Shown one piece after another: positions 7,541 through 17,200 of a DNA stretch of 48,132 bases. The DNA is taken from positions 1 to 48,132 of the forward strand of contig CACWVU010000019.1 of NCBI GenBank assembly GCA_902764415.1, in the 5' to 3' direction. Position 1 is the first letter of the stretch, and every line of letters starts with the position of its first letter. The stretch comes from an uncultured bacterium. GTDB lineage: Bacteria; Verrucomicrobiota; Kiritimatiellia; RFP12; UBA1067. A program made the translations under genes and the position numbers. Under the pieces are notes generated by a model that saw only the letters and a list, made by a program, of their open reading frames with translations, was not told the origin of the DNA and ran no database searches.

Positions 7541-10498
7541 TCATCTCTGATGTTCATCCTGAAGCCTCCCAATTACACTGTTCACTGCTTGAGGCGAATT
7601 GCCAAGGGCTACGACAGAACACGCCACGCCGTCTTTTGCTTTAACATTCCAGCTCAAGCGTCTTACCGGCTTTTGCTCGATGCCCCTTGGCGCAGACATC
7701 GCCACATCCAACATCGCCTCAGAACAACACGCGAGGAAAGCCGTTTCGTTACCTTTAGACAATTCCCATTGTGCCAACTTATCTGAATCGGAAATACGAT
7801 CGGCCAAGACGCCATCCCCTAGATGCAGTCTGCCGCAGAACCTTCCATTGCCAGCACATATCGTCTGTGCCGCCACCGCTGACAAGTCCTTCAAGACACA
7901 CCATCGCAAGATCGTATCGCAATCTGGTCCGTACACATTCGTTTTGCAGCTCAAGACATAATTATCGGAATGCTCTTCTAAAGTTACATCATACGCCGCT
8001 CCCAACGCCTGTCCTCTGTCCTCTGGCTGAAAGACATTGTGTGATTCCGACTTGAGATATTGCCGATACTCCTTCGTCCCATATCGCAAGGGGCCTCCGA
8101 GGTCGGACACCCACCAAGTGTCGTCAGCATAATAAAGCCAATTCCCAAGATCATAGTGCCCATGGACTTTCAGCACGTCCGAAATATCTATCAAAACCAT
8201 ACGTTTGGCCTGAGGGTTGCGGAACACATAAAGCCCCGACTCCCTGAATACGGAATTACTTGGGCACATTTCAAATGCATCGGGATAATCGTCAAACCGT
8301 ACACCTGTGTCAGCCGCCGCTTCCGCAACCGCTTCGCGCAGCTCGTTCCTAAGTTCATTCCGTCCTGTATCGCCTATCGGCAACACAAACCCGTCTGGCG
8401 GACACAAAAGTGCATCAGCCAAGACCATCTTTCGCAAAGACTCCAACATCTCTTCCCTAAAATCGGGCGAAAGCGACTGAAACATCTCGGAGAAAGTCTT
8501 CAAAAATGTTTTGGTAAACGTATGATGGTACAATGCAGACTGCTCCCTTATAACGCCGTCAGATTCATACATCCCCCTCAAATGGCTCGCAACAATGTCC
8601 ATTGCTGTATCCCGATACCATTTTGAGAATTCGTATTCAGGAAAGCAGCTGGCGAACGCAAGCAATGCTTTTGCCATTATCAGATTGTGGTTGTGCAATC
8701 CGTAGCGCCCATGCCGAAGGTAATAGTCAATCAATTCCACATCAGTATAAAGCTGATAGAGCATCTGCTCAAAGAATTGCGGGTCCTCGGACAGCAACCC
8801 TTGCATAGATTTCAATTCACAGGCTATGCCATTCCCATGGGGAGTCCCATACATCGTCAGAAGCAACGCTTCGATCCTGCCGGACGCAACATGGTCATCA
8901 TATATCTTTGTCGAATATCTGTTTGGATATGTGTTGTTCTTGAAGAAAGACATCCAATATGCCTTGCATTGGGAATAATATTGTTCAAAGGAAGAATTTG
9001 CGCACAAAAATGGAATCCATATCCCAGTAGAGAATTTTAGTTGCCATGTTTTGCTATTGAAAGGATCTTCCAGCCATGTAATCTGTGGAGAAATCGTTGT
9101 TCCAGGAAAATCGCGGAGCTGCAGCAGAGAAGTGTCTTTATCGGGACGCCAGTCTTTCCCAAGCACAAGAGAATAATTCATCAGACAAACAGCAGGAGTA
9201 TCTTTTCTCGTACGAAGTCTGTTCAGCTCTTCTTCTGAACCAAGCCATTCGACAAGTGTACGATGCACAATATCCGGTCTTGAGAGCATTGCGTCAGACG
9301 GAACCTTGCCATTGAATTCTCTGCACATCAAATTCCAAGGCTTGCCAACCTTTACACGAGCGGAGAACTCCAACAGGTCCAATGTTTCCTTAGTGTTGAA
9401 AGCACGTACCGCAAGCTGAATGCTTTCTGCACCAAGCGGTGACACCAAGTCTCTTCCAAAGCACTCGCCCTCATCAGACGAAGCGGCGTAAAAGTATTGC
9501 CCGTACAATTTTGATGTAGCAAGCCCTTTACATGGCAATGTATTGCCTTTGGCATCACGAAACGACACGGTGACAATCGCCGCTTTGGGGGCAATATCTT
9601 TTTTCTTGCTTGAACCTCTGACGACACCATTTACCTGCACTAAATCGCCAGAGCGTACACGTAGCGACCAATTGCCTGCTACAGGTCCCATTTGTGCCCC
9701 AGGGCCAAATGTCACAGACTGGAAACACGGGGAAACAACCAGCTCATCCAACTTCGCTGAAGCCACAGCGCCATTCGTTTCTAGTGTAATCTCTCCTCCA
9801 CATGTCCCCGGCTGTAGCCTAATGCGTTCATTGAACCGGCCGTTCGAATCGTTTACATCGACTATCCGCTTCTCAAACACCCTTTTTGCCCCTGTCATCC
9901 AAGATTCTATAGTCACCGTTATATTTGAGATCTGACAAGGCAAGAAATTCGCCTCAAAATTGTGCAAGACACCCGAACAGATCAACGTATTCTCTTGCTC
10001 CGTAACACAGAATCGTTTCTTTATGGGGCATCCCTTTCCAACAACTTCGGGCAAGCGTGACATTTCGCGAATCCTCACATCTCTTACCGATAAAACGGAG
10101 AGATTCTTCCATTCCTTAATTTCCAAAGCAAGCTTGTCCGCACGTGAGGGCGACCTAACCTGGAAGAACCACACGGCAACATCTCCAGTCAACTTGGCTC
10201 GGTCAACAAACAGATACTCGTATCCAACATTCGGATTTGCAGGTACGAATCCCGTTATAAGACCTTCGTCCGCTCGAATTGATTTCCCTTGTGCCGTATA
10301 TGTAAAATAACACGCTGCTAATGCCTGATGATTCGTTTTGTCCGCATCTCCGATTCCCACCGTAATCGTCACTTCGTAATAGCAACCTCCTGAGACGTCG
10401 CAGACTCTCCCAGCCAATGCTTCGCCTCCTGCCAAGGCTCCCCTCGCCGAGAAAAGTAGAAGGCATGTTACCGCAGGACTGAAAAAACGCAACTTCAT
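7541..10498 (-). CDS. Large secreted heparinase II/III-like lyase
   Basis: A 985-residue protein with a signal peptide (FFSPAVTCLLLFSARGALAGG). About 400 N-terminal residues are predicted beta-rich modules with no recognised family. The lyase part follows: YGLHNHNLIMAKALLAFA (about residue 600), DGVIREQSALYHH, VHGHYDLGNWLYYADD (about 778) and SESHNVFQPED (about 818). These are the His/Tyr-rich motifs of the heparinase II/III superfamily. ATG 10498 is chosen because it starts the signal peptide; the longer reading frame from 10555 overlaps the upstream gene. The gap to the upstream stop is 16 nt. Base composition is lower in GC than the right third of the window. Probably periplasmic; substrate inferred to be the glycan made by this locus. 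Confidence 0.8.
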   Translation of the reverse strand: MKLRFFSPAVTCLLLFSARGALAGGEALAGRVCDVSGGCYYEVTITVGIGDADKTNHQALAACYFTYTAQGKSIRADEGLITGFVPANPNVGYEYLFVDRAKLTGDVAVWFFQVRSPSRADKLALEIKEWKNLSVLSVRDVRIREMSRLPEVVGKGCPIKKRFCVTEQENTLICSGVLHNFEANFLPCQISNITVTIESWMTGAKRVFEKRIVDVNDSNGRFNERIRLQPGTCGGEITLETNGAVASAKLDELVVSPCFQSVTFGPGAQMGPVAGNWSLRVRSGDLVQVNGVVRGSSKKKDIAPKAAIVTVSFRDAKGNTLPCKGLATSKLYGQYFYAASSDEGECFGRDLVSPLGAESIQLAVRAFNTKETLDLLEFSARVKVGKPWNLMCREFNGKVPSDAMLSRPDIVHRTLVEWLGSEEELNRLRTRKDTPAVCLMNYSLVLGKDWRPDKDTSLLQLRDFPGTTISPQITWLEDPFNSKTWQLKFSTGIWIPFLCANSSFEQYYSQCKAYWMSFFKNNTYPNRYSTKIYDDHVASGRIEALLLTMYGTPHGNGIACELKSMQGLLSEDPQFFEQMLYQLYTDVELIDYYLRHGRYGLHNHNLIMAKALLAFASCFPEYEFSKWYRDTAMDIVASHLRGMYESDGVIREQSALYHHTFTKTFLKTFSEMFQSLSPDFREEMLESLRKMVLADALLCPPDGFVLPIGDTGRNELRNELREAVAEAAADTGVRFDDYPDAFEMCPSNSVFRESGLYVFRNPQAKRMVLIDISDVLKVHGHYDLGNWLYYADDTWWVSDLGGPLRYGTKEYRQYLKSESHNVFQPEDRGQALGAAYDVTLEEHSDNYVLSCKTNVYGPDCDTILRWCVLKDLSAVAAQTICAGNGRFCGRLHLGDGVLADRISDSDKLAQWELSKGNETAFLACCSEAMLDVAMSAPRGIEQKPVRRLSWNVKAKDGVACSVVALGNSPQAVNSVIGRLQDEHQR

Positions 10499-10514
10499 TA
10501 GACCAGGTCTTTCT

Positions 10515-13500
10515 TCATTGAATCTGAAACCCGTTCTCGAAGTCAAACGAATCACTCTTGGATAGAAGCTCCCTTACGTCAAAATCGGTACGCCAGAACA
10601 ATGTACGCCATTTGCTTTCAATGCGAGAAACATAGTGATTGCCTTTGCTGTCGTTTGCCTTGCAGACGTATGCACAATTCGTGTACTTGAACGCATTGGC
10701 CATATCCTCCAGATAAAATTGATTATATTTCTCTTTCTTGTCAAAGAATGCGATTATGTCCGACTTCGCAAGGTCTTCGAATGAAACTTCCTTTATGGAG
10801 CGCAGTATCTTGTTTGGATAGGTTTGCGCATCAAAAATGCGTTGAACGCCCTTTATGTCATGGGCAACTGCCAGAATCCGCCGAACCGTGACTTCCGCAG
10901 GCAATCCGACCTTGTTGAGCATAAAGGCGATTCGGTCAAAGCACGTCTCACCAGTCATCACCCGCCGTATACCCGCCGCCTGCCGCCTCGCAATCTCGCT
11001 CTTGGATAGTGACAATGCATTTGCAACGTCTTCCTTTGTCTTGGCGATAAAGACGCCTGGGAATGTCTCGCTTACGCCAAGACTGTAATTGGAAAGCAGC
11101 AGATTGCCGCAGGCCTGAAGTTCGTACACGCGATTGGCGAACATCGTACGGCTGTCCTGCACAGAATTGATGTTAATTGCCCAATCGTACAGACGATGTA
11201 TTTTTTGCAATACATCGTGCGGAATGGCCGGAGAAATCATCGAAAGATATCTGTCCGGCCACCTATACGCCGGATTCCCCCTATTGTCGTAATTCCTGGC
11301 AACAATGTCCAGCTTTTTGCCTGCGGCAGAAATGCCGTCAAAAAGCATGCAAAGATCATTGCATCGATCAGGGTATTTCATCATCCATGAACCAGAGAAA
11401 ATCACGTTTGGGAGTCCATTTCCAAGATTTCGTCGAACAGGATTGTGCTCCACAGGGTTTATTCCAAATCGCATCGCATACACGCGTTCGTGTCCACAGT
11501 CCTTTACATATTTCGGGATGACTTCCTCGCAAGATGTGAAGACATAGTCGCTATGTTGGGCAATGCCGACAAACCTGTCATAGTTAGGAGGATCCTCCTT
11601 TGAATAGAACACGACCGGGATATGCCGCTTCCGGCATTCATCAATCATAGAATAGACGATTTTCCGTTTCGGCGTTCCTTCCCGCGAGAGATTCAGCCAA
11701 TCATCGTTCTTGAGGCCATGCCAAGCGGAAACGAGATACAAGACGTCTATATCTTTGATTTTCTCCTGCCAGTCATCGCAGCTGATGTAGGTGAAATCCG
11801 CCGCCGCTTTAACCGAATCCCAATAGAACTCGTCGCAGATAATTCCAATACGCGTCTTGAATTTCTCGTAATATCTGCATCCGTTGCTGATCGGCATACC
11901 GTCGACCATGCGCGACATGCGGGCGGGAAACCCCTCGTCGCCCCTCGGCAACGGCGCAGGAGACCCGTCCACCTTGACAACAAGCAGCTTCCAATACCAT
12001 TCTGCCATGCGAGCGACGTGCTCTTCCCATATTAGATTGGCACGACAGAAGTCCATCGCCTTGTCAATGAATTCTTTCGACTCATTGCGCCTTCCCATGA
12101 GAAGGCCGTATACGGCGTCGCATGTCTCCTGCGAGAAATTCATCGAATCCAGTTCCTGCAAAGGAACAATCGTCCCGAAGTCATTCTTCCGAACATCTTC
12201 GCTGAAATCTCCAATTCCGTCAGTAGCCACGATCGGGACGCCCGCCGCAATCATTTCGCCGAATTTTGTAGGAGAGGCGACACGGTTCACCGGAGACCAT
12301 TTGCGAAGCATAACACCAGCATTGAACTGGGACACGGCGGCGGAAACATCGTCAAATGCCACTTCCTGGACAAGATAGTCTTTTCTCCCAATGCCATGTT
12401 CCGACATGAGGCGATGAACTTCCTCATGGTACGGTTTCTGAGTCAGAATCGGGAAGAACACATCTTTGTGGCGTTTGTGAATCTCGCCGAAAAGCGTAAA
12501 CATCTCGTCCTTGCATTGCCATGCGACAAGCGTTCCACAATATCCCAAGGTCGGGCGGTCCTTCGGCAACGACAGAATCCGGCGATTCTTAATATTGACG
12601 CGAAGCGCTTCCTTGCGCAGAGCAGACGGGACGATGCAAGATGGCCTCAGCAGCCCGTATTTGGCAAGATAGTGCGCCTCCATGGCCTTGGAAACGTAAT
12701 TTGCGAAGTCCACCGACTTGAGAAGATCCCATTCAAGTTCCTCAAGCATCTTGACGCGAGCCGGCGCGGAACCGCTCATTGCAGCCTCTTCTGGATTGAC
12801 CCCGTGGAATACGCATGAGAACAAAGTTTCAGGGCGGGCCGCCTTCAGGAACTTGCCGATACGACCACAGTAAAGCGCATGGCACTGCAACACATCCACA
12901 TGCTCATTGTCAAGAATTGGCTTCAACTTTCGGACAATATCTTCTTGCGCCCCAACACTGACCTTCGAAGCGAAGAACTCCTGCACAGGAACTACGTAGG
13001 CATGGCACCCGAGACGCTCAAAATCCTCCTTGTGGGCCTTCAAGTCTTCAGCAGATGCCTTTCCATCATGAAGGCAAATCAAAACAGTACGCATCCCCAA
13101 CTTCTTGTACTGGGCAGAAAACTTTTCGACGCGAACCCGATATCCGTTATGACAACCCGCCGGAATCCACACAAGCTGCGCCACACACATGTCCTTCAGC
13201 GGATAGCGTTTGCGGACGGACCTCCACGCCGGGTGGCGTGAAAAAAGCTCATCATACTGAAGACAAATAGCGCGAGCGTCAAAATGGCGCAATGCGTACT
13301 GTCGGCATCTCTGCATTTCCGAAAAGAATATAGTGGGCGAACGCCGAAAATCAAGAATTTTCCGCACGGCATCCTTGACATCGTGCCAAACATATTTCTT
13401 TGGGTAAAGTCTATCCGCACTTTTCCAGTCCCTAATTATTGGGATACATCCTTGCGCCATGCCCTCTGCCACAGCTTGATGAGATCCTTCAAAATCACTT

Positions 13501-14231
13501 GTAGAAAGGATGAATCCGCATTTTGCATACCACGCGCCAGGATCCGGATCAAAGCCATCAAAGTAAACAGATGCCTTATGCGGCGATTTTTCAAGGGGCC
13601 GGTCGAAACGCTCTTCGTATTGAGCCATCTCATCCTTGCGCGATGCCATCCAGGGGAAATCAGCTGGACGTTTCCCCTTTATATACAACTTGAAATAGCG
13701 ATCAACCTCAACACATTTCTCAAAAATCTCCAATGCCAAGTCGGGACGTTTCATGAACGGAACCATCCCAAGAAAGCCCAGGTGGTGATCAGAAGCAGCC
13801 CTCTTGGCGCAACTAAAGCGAGTTACGACATCAATCGGATTGTAGATTAACTTGACTCTGGCTTTTGGATAGTGCGCCGCCATGTAGTCAACCGCCTCCT
13901 GGCAAATGACGACAAGCGCATCAATGCTCGTAAAGTCCATTTGTGCAAGATACGGAAGGTCTGCATGAAACTCCTGAGCATGCATACGGACAATAAGCAC
14001 CTGTCCATCTCGCTTGTGGTGGGAATACCATACAGCATTGCCCAACGCCCACTCGCAGAAGACTATGTCCGCCTTTACTACATTATTCTGGGCCTCAATC
14101 TCTTCTGCCGAGGTCATTTTGTGTCCGCGAGTCTGCTGCACCACGACAGCCACATTGGGCATCGACTTCACAAAGTCGATAACTGGCGAGAGAAACTTCA
14201 GGTCATGTCCGCAAAAAAGGAAATTCAACAT
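10515..14231 (-). CDS. Three-module glycosyltransferase
   Basis: A 1238-residue cytoplasmic protein with three transferase units. Residues 1-340 are a GT-B enzyme of GT4 type (GFLGMVPFMKRPDLALEIFE, STSDFEGSHQAVAEGMAQG). Residues about 345-735 form a second GT-B unit (TLGYCGTLVAWQCKDEM, SPTKFGEMIAAGVPIVATD). Residues 783-1114 are CgeB-like (FYSKEDPPNY, SGSWMMKYP, GIRRVMTGETC). The last 124 residues are the GT2-like degenerate tail (AQTYPNK, FYLEDMANAFKYTN). ATG 14231 is preferred over TTG 14246 because GAGG sits 9 nt before it; the upstream stop is 11 nt away. Multi-domain polymerising transferases such as WbdA build repeating units, which is the likely role here (inference). Confidence 0.85.
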   Translation of the reverse strand: MLNFLFCGHDLKFLSPVIDFVKSMPNVAVVVQQTRGHKMTSAEEIEAQNNVVKADIVFCEWALGNAVWYSHHKRDGQVLIVRMHAQEFHADLPYLAQMDFTSIDALVVICQEAVDYMAAHYPKARVKLIYNPIDVVTRFSCAKRAASDHHLGFLGMVPFMKRPDLALEIFEKCVEVDRYFKLYIKGKRPADFPWMASRKDEMAQYEERFDRPLEKSPHKASVYFDGFDPDPGAWYAKCGFILSTSDFEGSHQAVAEGMAQGCIPIIRDWKSADRLYPKKYVWHDVKDAVRKILDFRRSPTIFFSEMQRCRQYALRHFDARAICLQYDELFSRHPAWRSVRKRYPLKDMCVAQLVWIPAGCHNGYRVRVEKFSAQYKKLGMRTVLICLHDGKASAEDLKAHKEDFERLGCHAYVVPVQEFFASKVSVGAQEDIVRKLKPILDNEHVDVLQCHALYCGRIGKFLKAARPETLFSCVFHGVNPEEAAMSGSAPARVKMLEELEWDLLKSVDFANYVSKAMEAHYLAKYGLLRPSCIVPSALRKEALRVNIKNRRILSLPKDRPTLGYCGTLVAWQCKDEMFTLFGEIHKRHKDVFFPILTQKPYHEEVHRLMSEHGIGRKDYLVQEVAFDDVSAAVSQFNAGVMLRKWSPVNRVASPTKFGEMIAAGVPIVATDGIGDFSEDVRKNDFGTIVPLQELDSMNFSQETCDAVYGLLMGRRNESKEFIDKAMDFCRANLIWEEHVARMAEWYWKLLVVKVDGSPAPLPRGDEGFPARMSRMVDGMPISNGCRYYEKFKTRIGIICDEFYWDSVKAAADFTYISCDDWQEKIKDIDVLYLVSAWHGLKNDDWLNLSREGTPKRKIVYSMIDECRKRHIPVVFYSKEDPPNYDRFVGIAQHSDYVFTSCEEVIPKYVKDCGHERVYAMRFGINPVEHNPVRRNLGNGLPNVIFSGSWMMKYPDRCNDLCMLFDGISAAGKKLDIVARNYDNRGNPAYRWPDRYLSMISPAIPHDVLQKIHRLYDWAININSVQDSRTMFANRVYELQACGNLLLSNYSLGVSETFPGVFIAKTKEDVANALSLSKSEIARRQAAGIRRVMTGETCFDRIAFMLNKVGLPAEVTVRRILAVAHDIKGVQRIFDAQTYPNKILRSIKEVSFEDLAKSDIIAFFDKKEKYNQFYLEDMANAFKYTNCAYVCKANDSKGNHYVSRIESKWRTLFWRTDFDVRELLSKSDSFDFENGFQIQ

Positions 14232-14242
14232 ATTAACACGCC

Positions 14243-17200
14243 TCAAACCCTTTCTCTTTTCGCAAAGTACCGCTTTTCGTTTTCGCGTTGCTCCGCCCAG
14301 GTGTCCTCTGGAACTTCTACCGACGGCATCGCCGTCAGCAAGGCACTTTTCTGTGCCACGGCAACAACGGTCTTGGCTTTCGCAAGTTCTGCGCCATGTA
14401 CCGCGCCATTATCCGCCGATTTGACGGCCAACGCATCGCATTCCTCCAAAAACGACCTGCAGACTACAATTGACACTGCCTCCAGTTTCATGGACGCACT
14501 AATAGCCTTTTCAACAAACGCGGTGCCGCCGCCATGTGCTAAATTGTGCCCGAGTATGAAATTCTTTCGATATAGGACGTTTGCACCCCCCGAAATTGAG
14601 CCTCCAACCTTCGAATACACCTCCGCCCCGTTGGAAACCACCCTTGTGCAACCATCACCCAGAGCGGTTGCGAAAGTCCCCTCTACGAAGGTGTTAAGCA
14701 CGCTAAAGTTATCGTGAACTTTATGCGAGACCCCGCACACCTCATTGTTGCCAATCACGACCTCAAGGTCGCCGCCGTTGCTTATACGTCCAAGACAGAC
14801 CGCGAGCCCGTGTCCGTCCACCTCTACTTCGGGATCAGCGAACAAGACGTATGGCGCAAACGCCTGCGCAACACCAAAATCCCGAGCCGCGTCAAGATCG
14901 CCAGGCTTACTGTCAGATTTGACAAGGCGGACATTATCATGTTTTCCGGCAAGCCGCGCGGCAATCTGCGGGGAATGGCCGTCGTCCGAACCGGCATCGA
15001 CTATGACAACCTCCATGTCATTGAAAATGTCAGCTCGCCTCAGGCTTGGGAACAATCTGCCATACAGTGCCCACCCATTGTTGTGCAACGGGACTATCAC
15101 GGATAGCTTCGGCTGCCGCCGCTCGGATTTTGCATCAGGGCGACTACCCTTCGAAAAATTGAAATGGTCTATTGCATAGCCACCAGGCAGGTCTTGGGGG
15201 CCAGTCATCGCAAGAAGGTCTTCGCAACCGTAGGCAGTGCGCCAGAATACCGTGCGGCACTTGTCTGCCATCCTCGAGACATACGTATGCTCCGGCCCCG
15301 CATTCAACGTGCCTTCTTCCACGAAAGCGGCTTTAGTTATGTAGTTGCAGTCTACGTATTTGAAGGCGTTTGCCATGTCTTCAAGATAGAATGCGCCGTT
15401 CAGACTCCACTTCAGCGCAACGCAGTCCACATCTGCATTCTGAAAAGGAACCCTGGCACAGTCAAGAAACCGTCTGGAAAGCGCATCCCCGCTCAAGAGA
15501 AACGCGACCAACTCGCCACCTGCCTTTTGAAGCCCTTCGGAAATGCGCGCCGATTCGACCACTTCAACAGATTCAGAAGGATATGTCTGCGACTTTATGG
15601 AATCGATTGTTTTCCGATGCTCTTCCTCGTTCTTGCCACCGACAACGACTATGGATATGCGGGGACGGTAAACCTTGTTGCGCTTCACGGCAAGCTCCCT
15701 GTATGCATCCATGATCTGGGAGACCACCAGTTCCTGATTCCAATTCTTGTCAGCCCACTTCTTGTTTTTGGCCCCTCGATTATACTTATCAATCGCCGCA
15801 AACGCCTTTACGATTGCTTCGCCGGCGCTAGCTGGGTTGGCGGGATCAAAAACAGGATTGCCAGTAGCCTTTAGGATCTCACCGACATTGCCGTCATCGG
15901 GACCTACGCATGCACATCCAAAATAAAAAGCCATTGGCACATTCCCAGAATTAAGGATTTGGCGTCGCTGTATAAACACAACATCAGCAGCAGCAAAGTA
16001 CATTGGCAGGATCTGCTCCGGGACCGCCCCCCCGTTCAAATGGCCGATAATCCACGGCGGCGGGCAGCTGGAAAAGCGAGGTGCAAGAACTTTAAGATTC
16101 TTAATGTTGCATCCCCTCAATGCCGTAAACAAAAGACTGCGCTCGTCCTCATTGCGAAACACGCCGAACGAAAGCACAACCTTGTCGTCTTCCGACAGCC
16201 CAAACCACTCCCTTGCTTCCTTCCGCGTAACAGACCTTGATATCCGGGCATACGTATGATGCGGAACAATTACATTTTTAGAACTGGACTCTGGATGCTT
16301 GTTCAAGAATTCCTTCATGGAATATTCTCCCATGTGGAAAATCAAGTCTGCCGATCTCTCAACAATGTCGTATGCCTGAATCAGCAGGGGATTGTCATCA
16401 ACGTGAGGTCTTACATTATGCCTGGTATACGCTATGATAGCGCCCGATTCTTTATGTCTTTTAATGGAATCTTCAAGCTTCGCGATTATCTCTGGCGATA
16501 TTGCCTCGTGAGTCCATCCGAAGAGCGCGTCCGGCCACATAAAATGAACGACATTAAAACGCTCATCTTTCTTAAAAAGGCGATCTGCGCCATAAAATAC
16601 TTGCGCTCCAAGGCTTGTCAACGTTTCCATAATGGTGCCCACAAATGGATTTGCACCCGGATTATTGCCCGATCCGCAGGGGAACAATATCCTAAAACTG
16701 GCAGCGGACAAGCCTTCATCTGGCGCAAGGCTCCAAATCGGAGATGCTTTCGACGCAGCGCTACTGTTGGCCACAGACTTCCTATCGTTCTTCTGACGAT
16801 TGCCCGTCTTCTGAAGATTGCCTGTTCGGCTATGCGTATTTTTATCTGGGGTGTTTGTCAGTTTTTTTTTTAAGCCGTCCTTCAAATGCCAATAGGCCAG
16901 CGTAAGCCGCCCTAGCTTCGCTTTGGCAAGCTTGTCGTATTTGCCGCTTTCTCGCTGTGCAATATTTTCGGCATGCTGCTTGGCCGTAAGCAATTTAGTC
17001 CGCTCCTTTCGCAAGGAGTCAACCAGGTTGGACAGCTCTGCATCGCGCTTTACCGCATCCGATTCGACTGCGGCTTTTCCCGCTGCCAGCCTCGCAAGTT
17101 CATCGCCCTGCTTTGCGATTTTTGACAAAAGGTCGGCCTTGAGCTTACGGTAGTCACCTGCGGCCTTGTCCGCGCGGGCAGTTGCCTCCTCAAGGTCAGA

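Noticed and set aside
16780..16840. Short direct repeat (encoding NLQKTG and NRQKN) as a mobile or CRISPR-like repeat
   Set aside because: Only two imperfect 15-18-nt copies inside the linker of the fusion protein; simple local duplication.
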